A DNA stretch of 45,498 nucleotides from Rhodococcus ruber (GCF_027270735.1 NZ_JAPWIJ010000020.1:1-45498), one strand, 5' to 3'. Shown: positions 16,201 to 25,397, numbered from the stretch's first letter. The notes: generated from the letters alone by a model not told the origin. Numbers and translations: made by a program.

Positions 16201-19200
16201 CGATGCGTCCGAAGGTCTCGGCGAGCACTGTCTTGTTCTCGTAGTCGGCCTTGGCCTTCCACCACTGCGCTTGAGCTGCAACGGCATTGCCTGCGCCGGC
16301 AAAGGACTCGACGGCGACATCGCCTGCGGTACCGAGCCACAACCGGGCCAGATCCTCACGGGCAGTTGCCCACCGGTCGTCGATCAGCACGGCGCGCTTG
16401 GCGTCGAACGCGGGAGCGACCAGGCGAGGCCAGTCCGATCCGAGTTCGGCCGAGACCAGCTCGACCAGAGCGGCATCCGGATCCTCGGCCAGCAGCGCGT
16501 TGGGAGCATCCGCCAGTCCGAGCTGTTCGAGCACCAACCGGGCTGCGGAGGCGAGAACGCCGTCGCGGCCGGTGATGTGCTCGGTGAACTCACCCAGAGC
16601 AGCAGCGTCGACGGTTCCGCCGGCTCCACCGCCTGCTTGCGGCATCGACACTGCGACGCCGCGACGTGCGGCCACCGCAGCTACTGCCGCATCGATGACG
16701 TTGTCGACAGCATTGCCGTCGGCGAGAGCGCCGTCGGCCAAGCCGCCGAGTGCGCCGCCGCGGACCGAGGCACCGTCACGGGTGCCGAGTGCGACCTCGG
16801 CGGTGACGTGGTGCGCCCAGCCGTCGCCCAGTTCCCAGGTCTTCTTGACGCGATCGGCGATCGAGGCCGGGCGTCGACCCGACGGGCCGAAGACCTTGCG
16901 GAGGTGATCGTTGATCGAATCGCTGAGTACCGGGCCGAAGGGCTTGTAGGTACGAGCCAGCTTGTTCACCGTGCCCGAGAGCGCGCCCATGTCGGCATCG
17001 GCTGCGCCGTCGATGGCACCGAGCGAGAGCTCGGAGCCGAGGTCGACGAGCAGCTGGTTACGACGTGAGGACACGCCGTCGCACAGTGCCTCGATGGTGT
17101 CGGCGGGCCCGATCTGGTCGAGCTGCAGTTTGGTCCACAGGCCGATCAGGATCTTGGTCGCATCGGCGGCTACGAACGCGATGTCGTCGGGCCGAGGTCC
17201 GCCCGACGGTGCAGCGGCCGGAGCGGGTGCTGCAGCCGGAGCAGCCGCGGCTGCAGGAGCAGCGGTCTCGGGCGCGCGAGTTGCCTCGTCCTCGTCGGCC
17301 GGAGCCGGGTCGGTGTCGGTGCCGTAGACGATCGCGGCTTCACGTTCGAGGTTGAGCACCTCGACCGGGTGACCGAAGCGGCCGGGCAGCTTGAGGGTCT
17401 GCGACGCGAGGTTGGCCACGGTCGGCGTTGCACCGAGACCGATCTCGACGAAGCGCTCGACGCCCATGCCGCCGTCGGACTCGTCCGCGAACAACAGGTC
17501 CTGCGTCTCGATCCATCGAACAGGGCTGGCGAACTGCCATGCCAGCAGCTCGGTCAGAATCACGCGGCACAAATCGCTCGGCCGTGCGGCCCACGAATCG
17601 AAGTCCGCGAGAACGGTGTTCAGCGGCTCGGACGGCACCAGATCGGCGATCTCCTGGACGAACTCGCGGTCGAGCGAGAACGGCTTGGGCACCAGGTTCG
17701 GGATGTAGCGCCCCACCAGGATCGCCGGATCCAGCTGCTCGGGCAGCAGGGTCTGCAGGCGGTTGCGGAAGTCGTCGACTCCCCCGCGCAGCACGGTCGA
17801 GTGGAACGGCACGTCGATGCCCGGAACCATGATGTACGCGGCCTTGCCACCGAATTCTGCCCGGCGAATCGCGATCTTCTTCTCCAGCTCGCCGAGGCCG
17901 GCGACCGTTCCTGCAATGGCGTACTGCGAACCGCGCAGGTTGAGGTTGACGATTTCGAGGAACTCACCGGATTCTGCTGCAACACCGGCGACGAAGCCCT
18001 GCACGTCCTCGTCGGCCAGGCCGATCTGAGACGGGCGAATGGCTGCCATGCGGTAGTCACTACGGCCGTTCTCGTCACGGGGAACGAGTGCGTGCATGGC
18101 CGAGCCACGCTGGAAGACGACCTCGAGGACGGCTTCGAGCGGAAGCACACCGGCGACGGCGGCGAGAGCGTTGTACTCACCCACCGAGTGGCCGGCGAGG
18201 ATGGAGTTCTCCACGAACGCACCGGATTCACGCAGTTCGGCAACCTGTGCGACGCCGAGAACGGCCATCGCAACCTGGGTGAACTGGGTCAGGTGCAGCA
18301 CACCGTCGGGGTGCTTGTGCGTGACGCCGCGCGCCTTGAGAGTGGTCGGGTTGTCGCGCACCACAGCGAGAATCGAGAATCCGAGTGCGCTGCGGGTGTG
18401 CTTGTCGGCACGCTCCCACACCTCACGAGCGGCCTTCGACCGAGCCCGTGCGTCCAATCCCATACCCGGGCGCTGAATGCCCTGGCCGGGGAATGCGTAG
18501 ACGGTCTTCGGCGCAGCGGTGCGAGCAGTGGCGACCATGACGAGTTCGCCTGCGACACGGCAGGACACCTCGACGAGCTCTGCACCCTGATCGAACCCGG
18601 TGCGGTCGACGCGAACGTCGATCTCGGCTCCGGGACGAACCATGCCGAGGAAGCGTGCAGTCCATGCGGTGAGACGACGCGGCGGAGTCTTGGTGTCCGC
18701 GTGATCGACTGCGGTGACCGTCTGCTGTGCAGCTGCGGAGAGCCACATGCCGTGCACGATCGGGCTGCCGAGACCGGCGAGCAGTGCGGCGGCATCCGAG
18801 GTGTGAATCGGATTGTGGTCACCCGAGACCTGTGCGAACGCGGCCATGTTGCGCGGGGCCACGATGGTGGCCTGACGGCGTCGACGACGCGGGGTGTCCT
18901 TGGCGTCGGCGCTGAGGGATCCGCCTGCGCGAGCCGGATCGGACAGCTCGCCCTTGCCGGTGCGTCCACGAATTGCGAAGCGCTCCACCAGGGTTGCGAC
19001 GGAAGGGGCATCGAGACCCTCACCGAGCATTGCACCGATCTCGACGGTGACCTCGACGACGCGACCGAGGTCGGTGTCGAGCACCTCTCCGGCTGCGGCC
19101 TTGACCACGAGAATGGAGGTATCAGTAGGCAATTCACCGACCAGGTTGACGCTGTGATCGAGGTGCACCAGGTCGAGCATGCCTTCGATGACGTCGATGC

Positions 19201-22200
19201 CATCGGCGTTGCGGGTGGCACCGAGGACGGCGAAGACGGCGGGCCAGCAGGCACCGACGAGGACGTCGGGAACAGCCTTGCCGCTGACGGTCAGTGTGTC
19301 GGGCAGTCCGGATCCGGTGACGCCGGCGTGGTCGGCGATCAGATCGGGGATCCACGCGATGTTCAGCCGCGCGACGCCGCCCTTGACGGCCGGAAGCTCC
19401 TGACCGGCAGCAACTCCGAGCAGTGCCGACATGGCCTGCTGGGCATCCTGCGCGGTGACGACGGGAGCGCCGCCGTCGATCGTGGAGGCGGGCACCGTCA
19501 GACGGATGCGTACTTCCTTGCCGGGAGCGAGAGGAACCAGCAGCTCCACATGCTCGGCATCGAGCACGGTCAGCGAGGACCCGGTCTGCGGATGCGAGGC
19601 GACCGAATCGGAATCGACGGTCCACTCGGCTGGATCACCGAGGCGTGCAACGGGGTTCTGCGTCATCCGCGAAGCCCAGGTGACGTCGGGAGCTGCCAGC
19701 ACGATGCCCAGCAGTCCGGGCGCGATCTCGGCGTGGCGGCGGCTGGCGATGGCCGCCGGCTCGACACCCTCGGCGAGAAGCTGGTCCGCAGTGGCCTTCT
19801 CGAATCGGTTCAGCAGTTCGCCGACCGGCTCGTCGACGCGGGTGATGCCGGCGACGGCAACGGTTCCGGGGATGATGCAGACCTGATCGGCGGAGTAGCG
19901 AGCGTCGTGTGCCTGCCACAGCGAGTCACTGCGCCACCAGCGGCGCACGTCACCGTCGACGACGGGGACGAAGTTGACCGGCTTGCCGGGCATCCGGCAC
20001 AGCGAGGTGAAGAAGGTGATGTCGGCCGGGTGCAGCACCACGTCGGCGGCGTCGGGGAACTGAGCGAGCAGCGACTTCAGTGCTGCGCGCGGGCGCTCGA
20101 GAACCTCGGCGTCGGCGTACAGGGTGGGGATGGGTCCGCGATCGACCGGGTGCAGACGGGCCTCGGCGCGCTGCAGCATCTCCAGGAAGCGGGTGCGCCA
20201 GGTGATGTCGAGCCATACCGATTCACGTGCCTCGGTCACGGCATCGGTGAACTCACCGCCGCAATCGAAGTCGCTGCGCGAGTCGGTACCGATGGCCAGG
20301 TCCAGGTAGCGAGCAAGCCACTGCTGGTAGGTCATCTCGGCGACGTCACCGAAGAACGGCTTTGCGGTGCCGTCGAGTGCGGCGATGATCTCGTCGCGGC
20401 GCTCGGCGACGGCGTCGGCGTTGCCGGCGACCTCGTCGAGCAGTCGGCCGCAACGCGATGCCGCGTTGTCGATTTCGTGGATGTCGGCACCGAGCTGGCT
20501 ACGGCCCGAAGCCATTCCGCCGTTGGCGGTTCCGGCACCGACCCAGTCGGGGGTTCCCGGTGTATCGACGAGAAGCTGCTTGACCTCGGGTGCCGTGGTG
20601 GCTTCGAGGGTTGCCATGGCAGCCGTGCCGACGAGGATTCCGTCGAGCGGCATCTTGGGGTAGCCGTAGACGGCCGACCAGGTGCCGGTGAGGTATTCCG
20701 CTGCGCGCTCGGGGGTTCCGATGCCGCCGCCGACACAGATGACGAGGTTCGGCCGCGACCGCAGTTCTGCGTAGGTGGTCAACAGCAGGTCGTCGAGGTC
20801 CTCCCACGAGTGGTGCCCGCCTGCGCGGCCACCTTCGATGTGGACGTTGACCTGGTAGGACGGCACCTCGTTGGCGATGCGGATGACGGCACGAATCTGC
20901 GCGACGGTGCCGGGCTTGAACGAGACGTAACTGATGCCCGCCTCGGACAGCTCTTCGATGAGAGCAACTGCCTCGTCGAGCTCGGGGATTCCTGCCGTGA
21001 CGACGACGCCGTCGATGGCTGCACCTGCTGCGCGAGCGCGCTGCACGATGCGGCGACCACCGAGCTGCAGCTTCCACAGGTAGGGATCGAGGAACAGCGA
21101 GTTGAACTGGATGGCACGGCCGGGCTCCAAGAGAGTGGAGAGCTCGGCGACGCGATCGGTGAAGATGTCCTCGGTGACCTGGCCGCCACCGGCGAGCTCC
21201 GCCCAGTGGCCTGCGTTGGCCGCTGCGGCAACGATCTTCGCGTCGACCGTCGTCGGCGTCATGCCGGCGAGCAGGATCGGCGAACGGCCGGTCATCTTGG
21301 TGAAGGAGGTCTCGACCACAACGCGGCCGTCGGGCAATGTGACCGGCTTGGGCGCAAAGGCAGACCATGCGGGCTGCACCTCGGGTGCAGCTCCCGGAGT
21401 GAGCAGATTGCGGTGGCCCCCGCGTGAGGACGCGGCGATGATGCCGACGCCCTGTCCACGCAGTGCCGGAGTGGTCATGCGGGTGAGCAGGTCGCCCGGA
21501 CCGAGATCGAGGATCCAATCGGCACCGGCGTCGACAACGCCGTCGATGGCGTCGACCCAGTCCACGGAGTCCACGAGAATTTTCTGGGCGAGGTCGCGAG
21601 CGAGCTCGACGTCGAGTCCACAGCGCTGCGCCCAGGCGCTGACGAGTTCGACAGCGTCTGCCAAGGCGGGGTGATGGAAGCCGATCTCGACCGGAAGCTG
21701 CTCGAAGACCGGAGCGAACACGGCTCCGCCACGCTTCTTGGCGTCGCGCTCACGCTCTTCCTCGGCAGCGATCTGCTCGCACTTCTCCTGAACGCGGGCC
21801 AGCTGGGCCGGCGGTCCCGAGAGTACGACGCGACGGCGACCGTTGCGGATGGCGAGTGCAGCGGATCGCTCCGGCGCTCCGGGAATAGCGAGTTCGGCGA
21901 TGATGGCCTGCAGGCGTTCGGGCTCGACGTTGGCGACCGACACCATCGGTGCACGGTCACCGGCTCCGATGATGCCGCGGCGGCGGCCGACGAGACCCGC
22001 TGCAGCACCTACGAGCTGCGCGATCGCGAGGAAGTTCGCATCCTGCGCGCCGTCTGCGGCGACGGACTCGGCAGCGATGAGCCCCTGCGAGTGTCCGACC
22101 ACCTTGACGGGAGGGGTCTGGGAGGGATCGAGTCCCTGCAGCTTCAGCGCACGCAAGGCTGCGACCTGGGTCAGGAACACTCCGGGAAGCGAGACTGCGG

Positions 22201-22582
22201 CCGAGGTCAGTGCAGCCTCGGACGGTCCGTACGAGCCGACGGTGTCGTCGTCGGCGAGATCCTGCTCGAGCATCCAGCCGATGGGGTCGAATCCGACGGA
22301 GCGGACGACCAGCAGCTCGTCGGAAACGGGCGCGAGTACGGCTGCAGCCTCGTTGACGAGATCGGTGAGTTCGGGCTCGAGTGCGGAATCGCGGGCCAGT
22401 TCCTCGAGGGAGCTGAGCCACGGTGCACCCTGACCACCGAATGCCAGAGCGTAGGGCTCACCCGCGGCGAAACGATCTGCCAGAGTCCGAGAGCCGCCAT
22501 TGCTTCTAGGGGATTTGCCTGCGTTGCCGTTGCCCCGCGTGCCGCGTCCGTGTGATGGTGTGCTCTCGTTGATCGTCAAGGC
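13277..22582 (-). CDS. fas: Type I fatty acid synthase (FAS I), single polypeptide
   Basis: A 3101-residue multidomain synthase making C16-C24 acyl-CoAs de novo in the cytosol. Domains in order, with rough positions: acetyl transferase (GHSQG, ~162); enoyl reductase with the FMN-binding GMTPTTVDAKI region (~439); double hot-dog dehydratase (GDHNPIHTSD, ~1254); malonyl/palmitoyl transferase (GHSVGEYNALA, ~1462); Ala/Pro linker; ACP with phosphopantetheine Ser in DLGSELS (~1847); ketoreductase (VTGGSKGSIAAA, ~2145); ketosynthase with Cys in AACATAAVSVEEG (~2741) and His in SLTGHSKGGAAA (~2932). All catalytic motifs are intact. TTG 22582 (MTINES) matches the mycobacterial N-terminus MTIHE and has AGAGGA upstream. 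GTG 22720 is an alternative adding 46 residues of low-complexity sequence, but lies next to a promoter palindrome. Confidence 0.93.
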   Translation of the reverse strand, partial: ALTINESTPSHGRGTRGNGNAGKSPRSNGGSRTLADRFAAGEPYALAFGGQGAPWLSSLEELARDSALEPELTDLVNEAAAVLAPVSDELLVVRSVGFDPIGWMLEQDLADDDTVGSYGPSEAALTSAAVSLPGVFLTQVAALRALKLQGLDPSQTPPVKVVGHSQGLIAAESVAADGAQDANFLAIAQLVGAAAGLVGRRRGIIGAGDRAPMVSVANVEPERLQAIIAELAIPGAPERSAALAIRNGRRRVVLSGPPAQLARVQEKCEQIAAEEERERDAKKRGGAVFAPVFEQLPVEIGFHHPALADAVELVSAWAQRCGLDVELARDLAQKILVDSVDWVDAIDGVVDAGADWILDLGPGDLLTRMTTPALRGQGVGIIAASSRGGHRNLLTPGAAPEVQPAWSAFAPKPVTLPDGRVVVETSFTKMTGRSPILLAGMTPTTVDAKIVAAAANAGHWAELAGGGQVTEDIFTDRVAELSTLLEPGRAIQFNSLFLDPYLWKLQLGGRRIVQRARAAGAAIDGVVVTAGIPELDEAVALIEELSEAGISYVSFKPGTVAQIRAVIRIANEVPSYQVNVHIEGGRAGGHHSWEDLDDLLLTTYAELRSRPNLVICVGGGIGTPERAAEYLTGTWSAVYGYPKMPLDGILVGTAAMATLEATTAPEVKQLLVDTPGTPDWVGAGTANGGMASGRSQLGADIHEIDNAASRCGRLLDEVAGNADAVAERRDEIIAALDGTAKPFFGDVAEMTYQQWLARYLDLAIGTDSRSDFDCGGEFTDAVTEARESVWLDITWRTRFLEMLQRAEARLHPVDRGPIPTLYADAEVLERPRAALKSLLAQFPDAADVVLHPADITFFTSLCRMPGKPVNFVPVVDGDVRRWWRSDSLWQAHDARYSADQVCIIPGTVAVAGITRVDEPVGELLNRFEKATADQLLAEGVEPAAIASRRHAEIAPGLLGIVLAAPDVTWASRMTQNPVARLGDPAEWTVDSDSVASHPQTGSSLTVLDAEHVELLVPLAPGKEVRIRLTVPASTIDGGAPVVTAQDAQQAMSALLGVAAGQELPAVKGGVARLNIAWIPDLIADHAGVTGSGLPDTLTVSGKAVPDVLVGACWPAVFAVLGATRNADGIDVIEGMLDLVHLDHSVNLVGELPTDTSILVVKAAAGEVLDTDLGRVVEVTVEIGAMLGEGLDAPSVATLVERFAIRGRTGKGELSDPARAGGSLSADAKDTPRRRRRQATIVAPRNMAAFAQVSGDHNPIHTSDAAALLAGLGSPIVHGMWLSAAAQQTVTAVDHADTKTPPRRLTAWTARFLGMVRPGAEIDVRVDRTGFDQGAELVEVSCRVAGELVMVATARTAAPKTVYAFPGQGIQRPGMGLDARARSKAAREVWERADKHTRSALGFSILAVVRDNPTTLKARGVTHKHPDGVLHLTQFTQVAMAVLGVAQVAELRESGAFVENSILAGHSVGEYNALAAVAGVLPLEAVLEVVFQRGSAMHALVPRDENGRSDYRMAAIRPSQIGLADEDVQGFVAGVAAESGEFLEIVNLNLRGSQYAIAGTVAGLGELEKKIAIRRAEFGGKAAYIMVPGIDVPFHSTVLRGGVDDFRNRLQTLLPEQLDPAILVGRYIPNLVPKPFSLDREFVQEIADLVPSEPLNTVLADFDSWAARPSDLCRVILTELLAWQFASPVRWIETQDLLFADESDGGMGVERFVEIGLGATPTVANLASQTLKLPGRFGHPVEVLNLEREAAIVYGTDTDPAPADEDEATRAPETAAPAAAAAPAAAPAPAAAPSGGPRPDDIAFVAADATKILIGLWTKLQLDQIGPADTIEALCDGVSSRRNQLLVDLGSELSLGAIDGAADADMGALSGTVNKLARTYKPFGPVLSDSINDHLRKVFGPSGRRPASIADRVKKTWELGDGWAHHVTAEVALGTRDGASVRGGALGGLADGALADGNAVDNVIDAAVAAVAARRGVAVSMPQAGGGAGGTVDAAALGEFTEHITGRDGVLASAARLVLEQLGLADAPNALLAEDPDAALVELVSAELGSDWPRLVAPAFDAKRAVLIDDRWATAREDLARLWLGTAGDVAVESFAGAGNAVAAQAQWWKAKADYENKTVLAETFGRIAAIAVASEDKGQWADEVAVVTGGSKGSIAAAVTAKLLAGGATVFVTTSRLDDERLGFYRSLYRDNARNGASLWVVPANIASYTDVDALIEWIGSDFIDTAGGAKTLVKAATTPTMLFPFAAPRVMGEMSDAGARAEMEMRVLLWSVERLITGLSKVGYDTDIDTHLHVVLPGSPNRGMFGGDGAYGESKAALDAVVAKWGSEKNWAERVSIAHAHIGWVRGTGLMGGNDPIVEAVEAEGVRTWSTEEMATELLELCTPAARRQSAQEPIVADLTGGLANTKLNLVELARDAAAAAAEKIEEAVDNSVIAALPAPPRLSTSTTAPAWPTLDVDPKDLIVIVGAGELGPYGSARTRFEMEVDEQLSAAGVLELAWNTGLIAWENDPKPGWYDIESGDLVPEEDIADKYHDIVVEKCGIRTYGDDGAMVGNTAPLMTSIFLDNDLTFVVGTEIDARSFAAADPEHTLITPVPDSSDWQVTRKAGTEIRVPRKMKLTRTVGGQIPTGFDPTKWGISPDMASSVDRVALWNIVTTVDAFISSGFNPSELMRWVHPTLVANTQGTGMGGMESMRSLYIDTLLGDARANDILQEALPNVVAAHVVQSYIGSYGAMVHPVAACATAAVSVEEGVDKIKLGKAQLVVAGGFDDLSTEGIIGFGDMSATADSAAMSAKGISDRRFSRANDRRRGGFVESHGGGTILLARGDLALEMGLPVLGVVAYAQSYGDGVHTSIPAPGLGALSAGRGGKDSALALSLNALGVSADDVAVISKHDTSTAANDPNEAELHTRLAKAIGRSDGAPLFVVSQKSLTGHSKGGAAAWQLIGLCQVLANGVIPPNRSLDCVDDKMTGFEHLVWAREPLRFGDSVPLKAGLLTSLGFGHVSGLIALVHPQAFIEAVPTDRRAEYVAKANERRIAGQRRLISAMVGGDSLYERPDDRRLGHDGTPAKASRELEANVLLNESARLGEDDVYSSGLPGAI

Positions 22583-22727
22583 TGAAGATTCCTCTCGTGG
22601 GCGCCTCGGGGGTCGGGGCGCTCGCTGTGATGGCTGCCCGAGTGCGTCGTGGGCTTTCGCGGCAGAAGCAGTGAGCCGGTCGTCGTCGACAGGTCTCTCC
22701 GCGCTGTTCAAGATTGACACAAAATCA

Positions 22728-22741
22728 TGAGGAAATCCTCA
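22728..22741. promoter_or_regulatory. Palindrome TGAGGAAATCCTCA, candidate fas operator 1
   Basis: A perfect 6-bp dyad around AA, 146 bp upstream of the chosen fas start. Shares 12 of 14 bases with the site at 22868, which makes chance less likely. Confidence 0.6.
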
Positions 22742-22867
22742 GGTTTGCTCGGACGTCCGAGTGCTACCAGCGAGTACGCCGCGTCGAGCGGCATTACTTT
22801 TTGTTTACCCAACTCGTCGGTAACCCACATTCACGCTGGCGAGAGGATCGCCTCGGCGCGCAGAACA

Positions 22868-22881
22868 TGAGGAAACCCTCG
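22868..22881. promoter_or_regulatory. Imperfect palindrome TGAGGAAACCCTCG, candidate operator 2
   Basis: Same orientation and layout as the site at 22728, 140 bp away, closer to the divergent HhH-like gene. The identity runs to CATGAGGAAA.CCTC. Confidence 0.5.
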
Positions 22882-23014
22882 TATTTTTCGTTATCTTTTC
22901 GTGATGTGATCTCGAGCACAGACGAGCTCCGGCCAACTCTGTCGGTGTGGTGCTCTAGCTTCGTCACTCGAACCACTCCTCGAGAGGGTGGTCGACAGAA
23001 TTCGGGGGGAATTC

Positions 23015-23746
23015 ATGTATTCATCGGTAACAGACATCTGCACGCCGAACGAACTCGACGCAGTATTGCTCCACATCGAATCGGTTGCGTCACAATCACG
23101 TTCGCCGCATTGGACACCTGGATGGAGTGGCGAGAGCGAGGTCGCGTTGCTCGATGCACTTTTCTCCGCCCGCGCCCCGTACGGCGGACCGACCAGCGGG
23201 GTCCGGGCCGTGCTCGCGCGATGGCGATCGCATCGTGGCGATAACCGACTCGACGACTTGACAACACTCGCAGAACTGACCTCGGATCCGGATGCGCTCG
23301 TCGAGATTCTGTCCAATCGTCAGTTCGTTCCGGGCAACAGTCGAACCAAGGCAGCAGCCGCAGCCGTGGCGGCACAGACGTTGATCTCGGTGGGGTTGCG
23401 CTGTTCGACCGATTTCGAGCAGCACACGAAGGAACAATTCGATGCGTTCCGCGCGATCCCTGGTCTCGGCGAGACCACCTGGGAGTGCATGCTCATCAAT
23501 CTCGGGGTGCGTACCGACAAGGCGACCGCCCATCTGAACTCGTTCGTCGCCGACGCACTCGAACCCGTCCACCAGAACCTCGCCGCTGTAATCGCCGAGG
23601 ACCGCTCCCCCGTGATCCTCACAGCGGCAGCGAACGCACTCGGTACGGATCTCGCCTCGCTCGAGAATGCCGTGTGGCGATACCAGCACAAGTCACACAG
23701 GGCGAAGCAGCGTCACTCCGAAGCGGAACTGCGGTCGGCAGGCTGA
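23015..23746 (+). CDS. HhH-GPD-like protein of unknown substrate
   Basis: A 243-residue, mainly helical soluble protein. In its second half it reads RAIPGLGETTWECMLINLGV followed by RTDKATAHLNSFVADAL. The IPGLGETTW segment has the shape of the helix-hairpin-helix of endonuclease III-like glycosylases (L-P-G-V-G-x-x-T-A), and a conserved Asp appears soon after. The Lys seen in bifunctional enzymes and a Cys4 Fe-S cluster are not visible, so catalytic activity is uncertain. ATG 23015 follows GGGGGGA; the frame begins earlier at 22988. It is divergent from fas and overlaps the convergent tetR gene by 34 bases. I am confident it is a gene and moderately confident of the fold. Confidence 0.65.
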   Translation: MYSSVTDICTPNELDAVLLHIESVASQSRSPHWTPGWSGESEVALLDALFSARAPYGGPTSGVRAVLARWRSHRGDNRLDDLTTLAELTSDPDALVEILSNRQFVPGNSRTKAAAAAVAAQTLISVGLRCSTDFEQHTKEQFDAFRAIPGLGETTWECMLINLGVRTDKATAHLNSFVADALEPVHQNLAAVIAEDRSPVILTAAANALGTDLASLENAVWRYQHKSHRAKQRHSEAELRSAG

Positions 23747-24501
23747 CCGCGAGACATCAGCGCCTCCACACCGTCGAGAATGCACTCCAACCCGAACCGG
23801 TAGGCGTGCACCGGGTCGCTGGCGGCGTCGTACGACGCCGCCGCGGCCGTTCCGACCCGAGACGACACCGGAAAACGCTCACGGTCCATCACCCGTTCGA
23901 TGATCGGAGCAGTAGCCGCCCACCACTGGGCGTCGGTCATTCCCGACTGCTCCTTCACCCGGGCGACGCCGGCGAGGGCACGCGCGGTACCGGAGACGTG
24001 CGTGAGTACGAGTGTGAGCACGGAGTCGATCTCGATATCGGTCAGGCCGGTGCCGACCAAAGGGCGTAGTTCGGCCTCGTACTTGTCGTTGGTGTGCGGA
24101 CCCAGCACCGGCCGCGCCCCCTCCGCCTCCAGTAGCCACGAATGCCGTTGATACAGAGACCAATTGCGCTCGGCGACGAACCGGAGAGCTGGACGCCACC
24201 CGCCAGGAACAGAGGACGGCTCGTCGACATGCGAGTAGAGGCCGGCGAGAGATCGGTCGATCATCAGATCCGCCAACTCCTCTCGACCCGGAACGTGGGT
24301 GTAGAGCGACATTGCGCCGACCCCGAGATGCTCGGCCACGTTGCGCATCGACACGGACTCGAGGCCGTGCGCGTCGGCCAGCTCGATGGCGGCGTCGACG
24401 ATCGCGTCCACGCTCAGCCCCGTTCGGCTCGGCTTCGCCCCCACTCGCCACAGCAACTCGAGTATGCGCGCCGGGTCGAACGAGTTCTCCTTCTTCACCA
24501 C
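23713..24501 (-). CDS. TetR-family regulator with tetracycline-repressor-like C-terminal domain
   Basis: A 262-residue regulator. The DNA-binding domain starts unusually late (residue ~27: GLSVDAIVDAAIELADAHG, then VSMRNVAEHLGVGAMSLYTHVPGREEL). That late position and GAMSLYTHV are typical of the TetR_C_1/TetR_C_6-type subgroup, as is the WRPALRFVAERNWSLYQRHSWLLE start of the ligand domain. GTG 24501 sits six bases after a TAGGCT hexamer. The 3' end overlaps the HhH-like gene. No transporter or enzyme is divergent from it; tRNA-Leu lies beyond, so its target is not obvious. Confidence 0.88.
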   Translation of the reverse strand: MVKKENSFDPARILELLWRVGAKPSRTGLSVDAIVDAAIELADAHGLESVSMRNVAEHLGVGAMSLYTHVPGREELADLMIDRSLAGLYSHVDEPSSVPGGWRPALRFVAERNWSLYQRHSWLLEAEGARPVLGPHTNDKYEAELRPLVGTGLTDIEIDSVLTLVLTHVSGTARALAGVARVKEQSGMTDAQWWAATAPIIERVMDRERFPVSSRVGTAAAASYDAASDPVHAYRFGLECILDGVEALMSRGQPADRSSASE

Positions 24502-24507
24502 CCGGCG

Positions 24508-24513
24508 AGCCTA
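24508..24513 (-). promoter_or_regulatory. -10 hexamer TAGGCT of leaderless tetR
   Basis: Minus-strand TAGGCT, six bases (CGCCGG), then GTG at 24501. Confidence 0.55.
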
Positions 24514-24584
24514 ATCGGAGGTCGACCCGGCTCGAAGAACCGCGTCGCACGCGCAGGAGCATCGGTTGTAGACTTCATCGGCAC

Positions 24585-24666
<82 letters not shown>

Positions 24667-24737
24667 CAACGGTCGTTCGGCCCGGCTTTTCTCGAGACTC
24701 CCAGGTTTGCAGGTTCCGACGTGTGAAGGTGGCTCGT

Positions 24738-25397
24738 ATGTCCAGCGATTCCGACGACAACGCGATCTTCGCCGAAATTTCCGACGAACGACGGTCCATC
24801 GCACGCACTCTCGAGACGTTGAGCCCCGAACAATGGGCCACCCCGTCGCTGTGCGACGCCTGGACGGTGCGCGACGTCGCCGCCCATCTGGTGGCCCCAC
24901 TGATCGTCCCGCTCTGGCATTTCGGCCTCGCCATGGCGCGTACCCGAGGCAACTTCGACCGGGCCAATCAGCTGATGACCCAGCGTGTGAGGCGCAAGCA
25001 CGGCGACGAACTACCCGCGCTCCTCACAGCTCATGCGGACAAGAAGTTCACCCCGCCGGGACACGGGCCGATGGCACCTTTGTCCGACGTACTCGTGCAC
25101 GGACTGGATATGTGTCGGCCGCTGGGCATCGAGCACCACGTTCCCGACCACCGCATGATCACGATGCTCGATTTCCTGGTGCCCGCGACGGGCGCAGCAC
25201 CGTTCAAGGGACCGGAGCTCCGACTGCAGTGGCGCGCAACCGATCTCGACTGGACCCGCGGCGACGGCCCGATCATCGAAGGGTCGGCGGGCACGATGGC
25301 GCTGGTTCTGACCGGACGCAGCAGCGCACTCGCCGACGTCACCGGCCCAGGTGCAGATCGACTCGCGGCGGCGCGGGCGAGTCGGCCACGATCGTAG
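24738..25397 (+). CDS. Maleylpyruvate isomerase family mycothiol-dependent enzyme
   Basis: A 219-residue protein of the DinB/MDMPI N-terminal superfamily. The four-helix bundle opens with ERRSIARTLETLSPEQWATP, then SLCDAWTVRDVAAHLVAP, which carries the first metal-ligand His; the second cluster is DVLVHGLDMCRPLG. A C-terminal SCP2-like part follows (LDWTRGDGPIIEG, then AGTMALVLTGRSSAL). Family members use mycothiol as cofactor, consistent with an actinobacterium, but individual reactions are rarely known. ATG 24738 is preceded by GAAGGTGG; GTG 24723 is an alternative. Confidence 0.85.
   Translation: MSSDSDDNAIFAEISDERRSIARTLETLSPEQWATPSLCDAWTVRDVAAHLVAPLIVPLWHFGLAMARTRGNFDRANQLMTQRVRRKHGDELPALLTAHADKKFTPPGHGPMAPLSDVLVHGLDMCRPLGIEHHVPDHRMITMLDFLVPATGAAPFKGPELRLQWRATDLDWTRGDGPIIEGSAGTMALVLTGRSSALADVTGPGADRLAAARASRPRS

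Larger units (their letters stand above)
22583..23014. promoter_or_regulatory. Divergent control region between fas and the HhH-like gene
   Basis: 432 bases without a supported gene (the first 138 could be coding if fas starts at GTG 22720). The region contains two related palindromes at 22728 and 22868, and its central part is more A/T-rich than the flanks. It must hold the fas promoter and that of the divergent gene at 23015. I could not place -35/-10 elements with confidence. Confidence 0.5.

Noticed and set aside
13391..17068. A 1225-codon open frame on the plus strand opposite fas, and a second of 1352 codons at 17369-21427
   Set aside because: They are mirror frames of fas. Their composition (His/Arg/Gly/Asp-rich, no domains) is what strong third-position GC bias produces opposite a real gene, and the fas frame carries every catalytic motif.
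22583..22720. The 46-residue N-terminal extension of FAS I from GTG 22720
   Set aside because: Low-complexity sequence without a match to the mycobacterial FAS N-terminus, with a palindrome just upstream; TTG 22582 is more plausible, though the longer form is not excluded.
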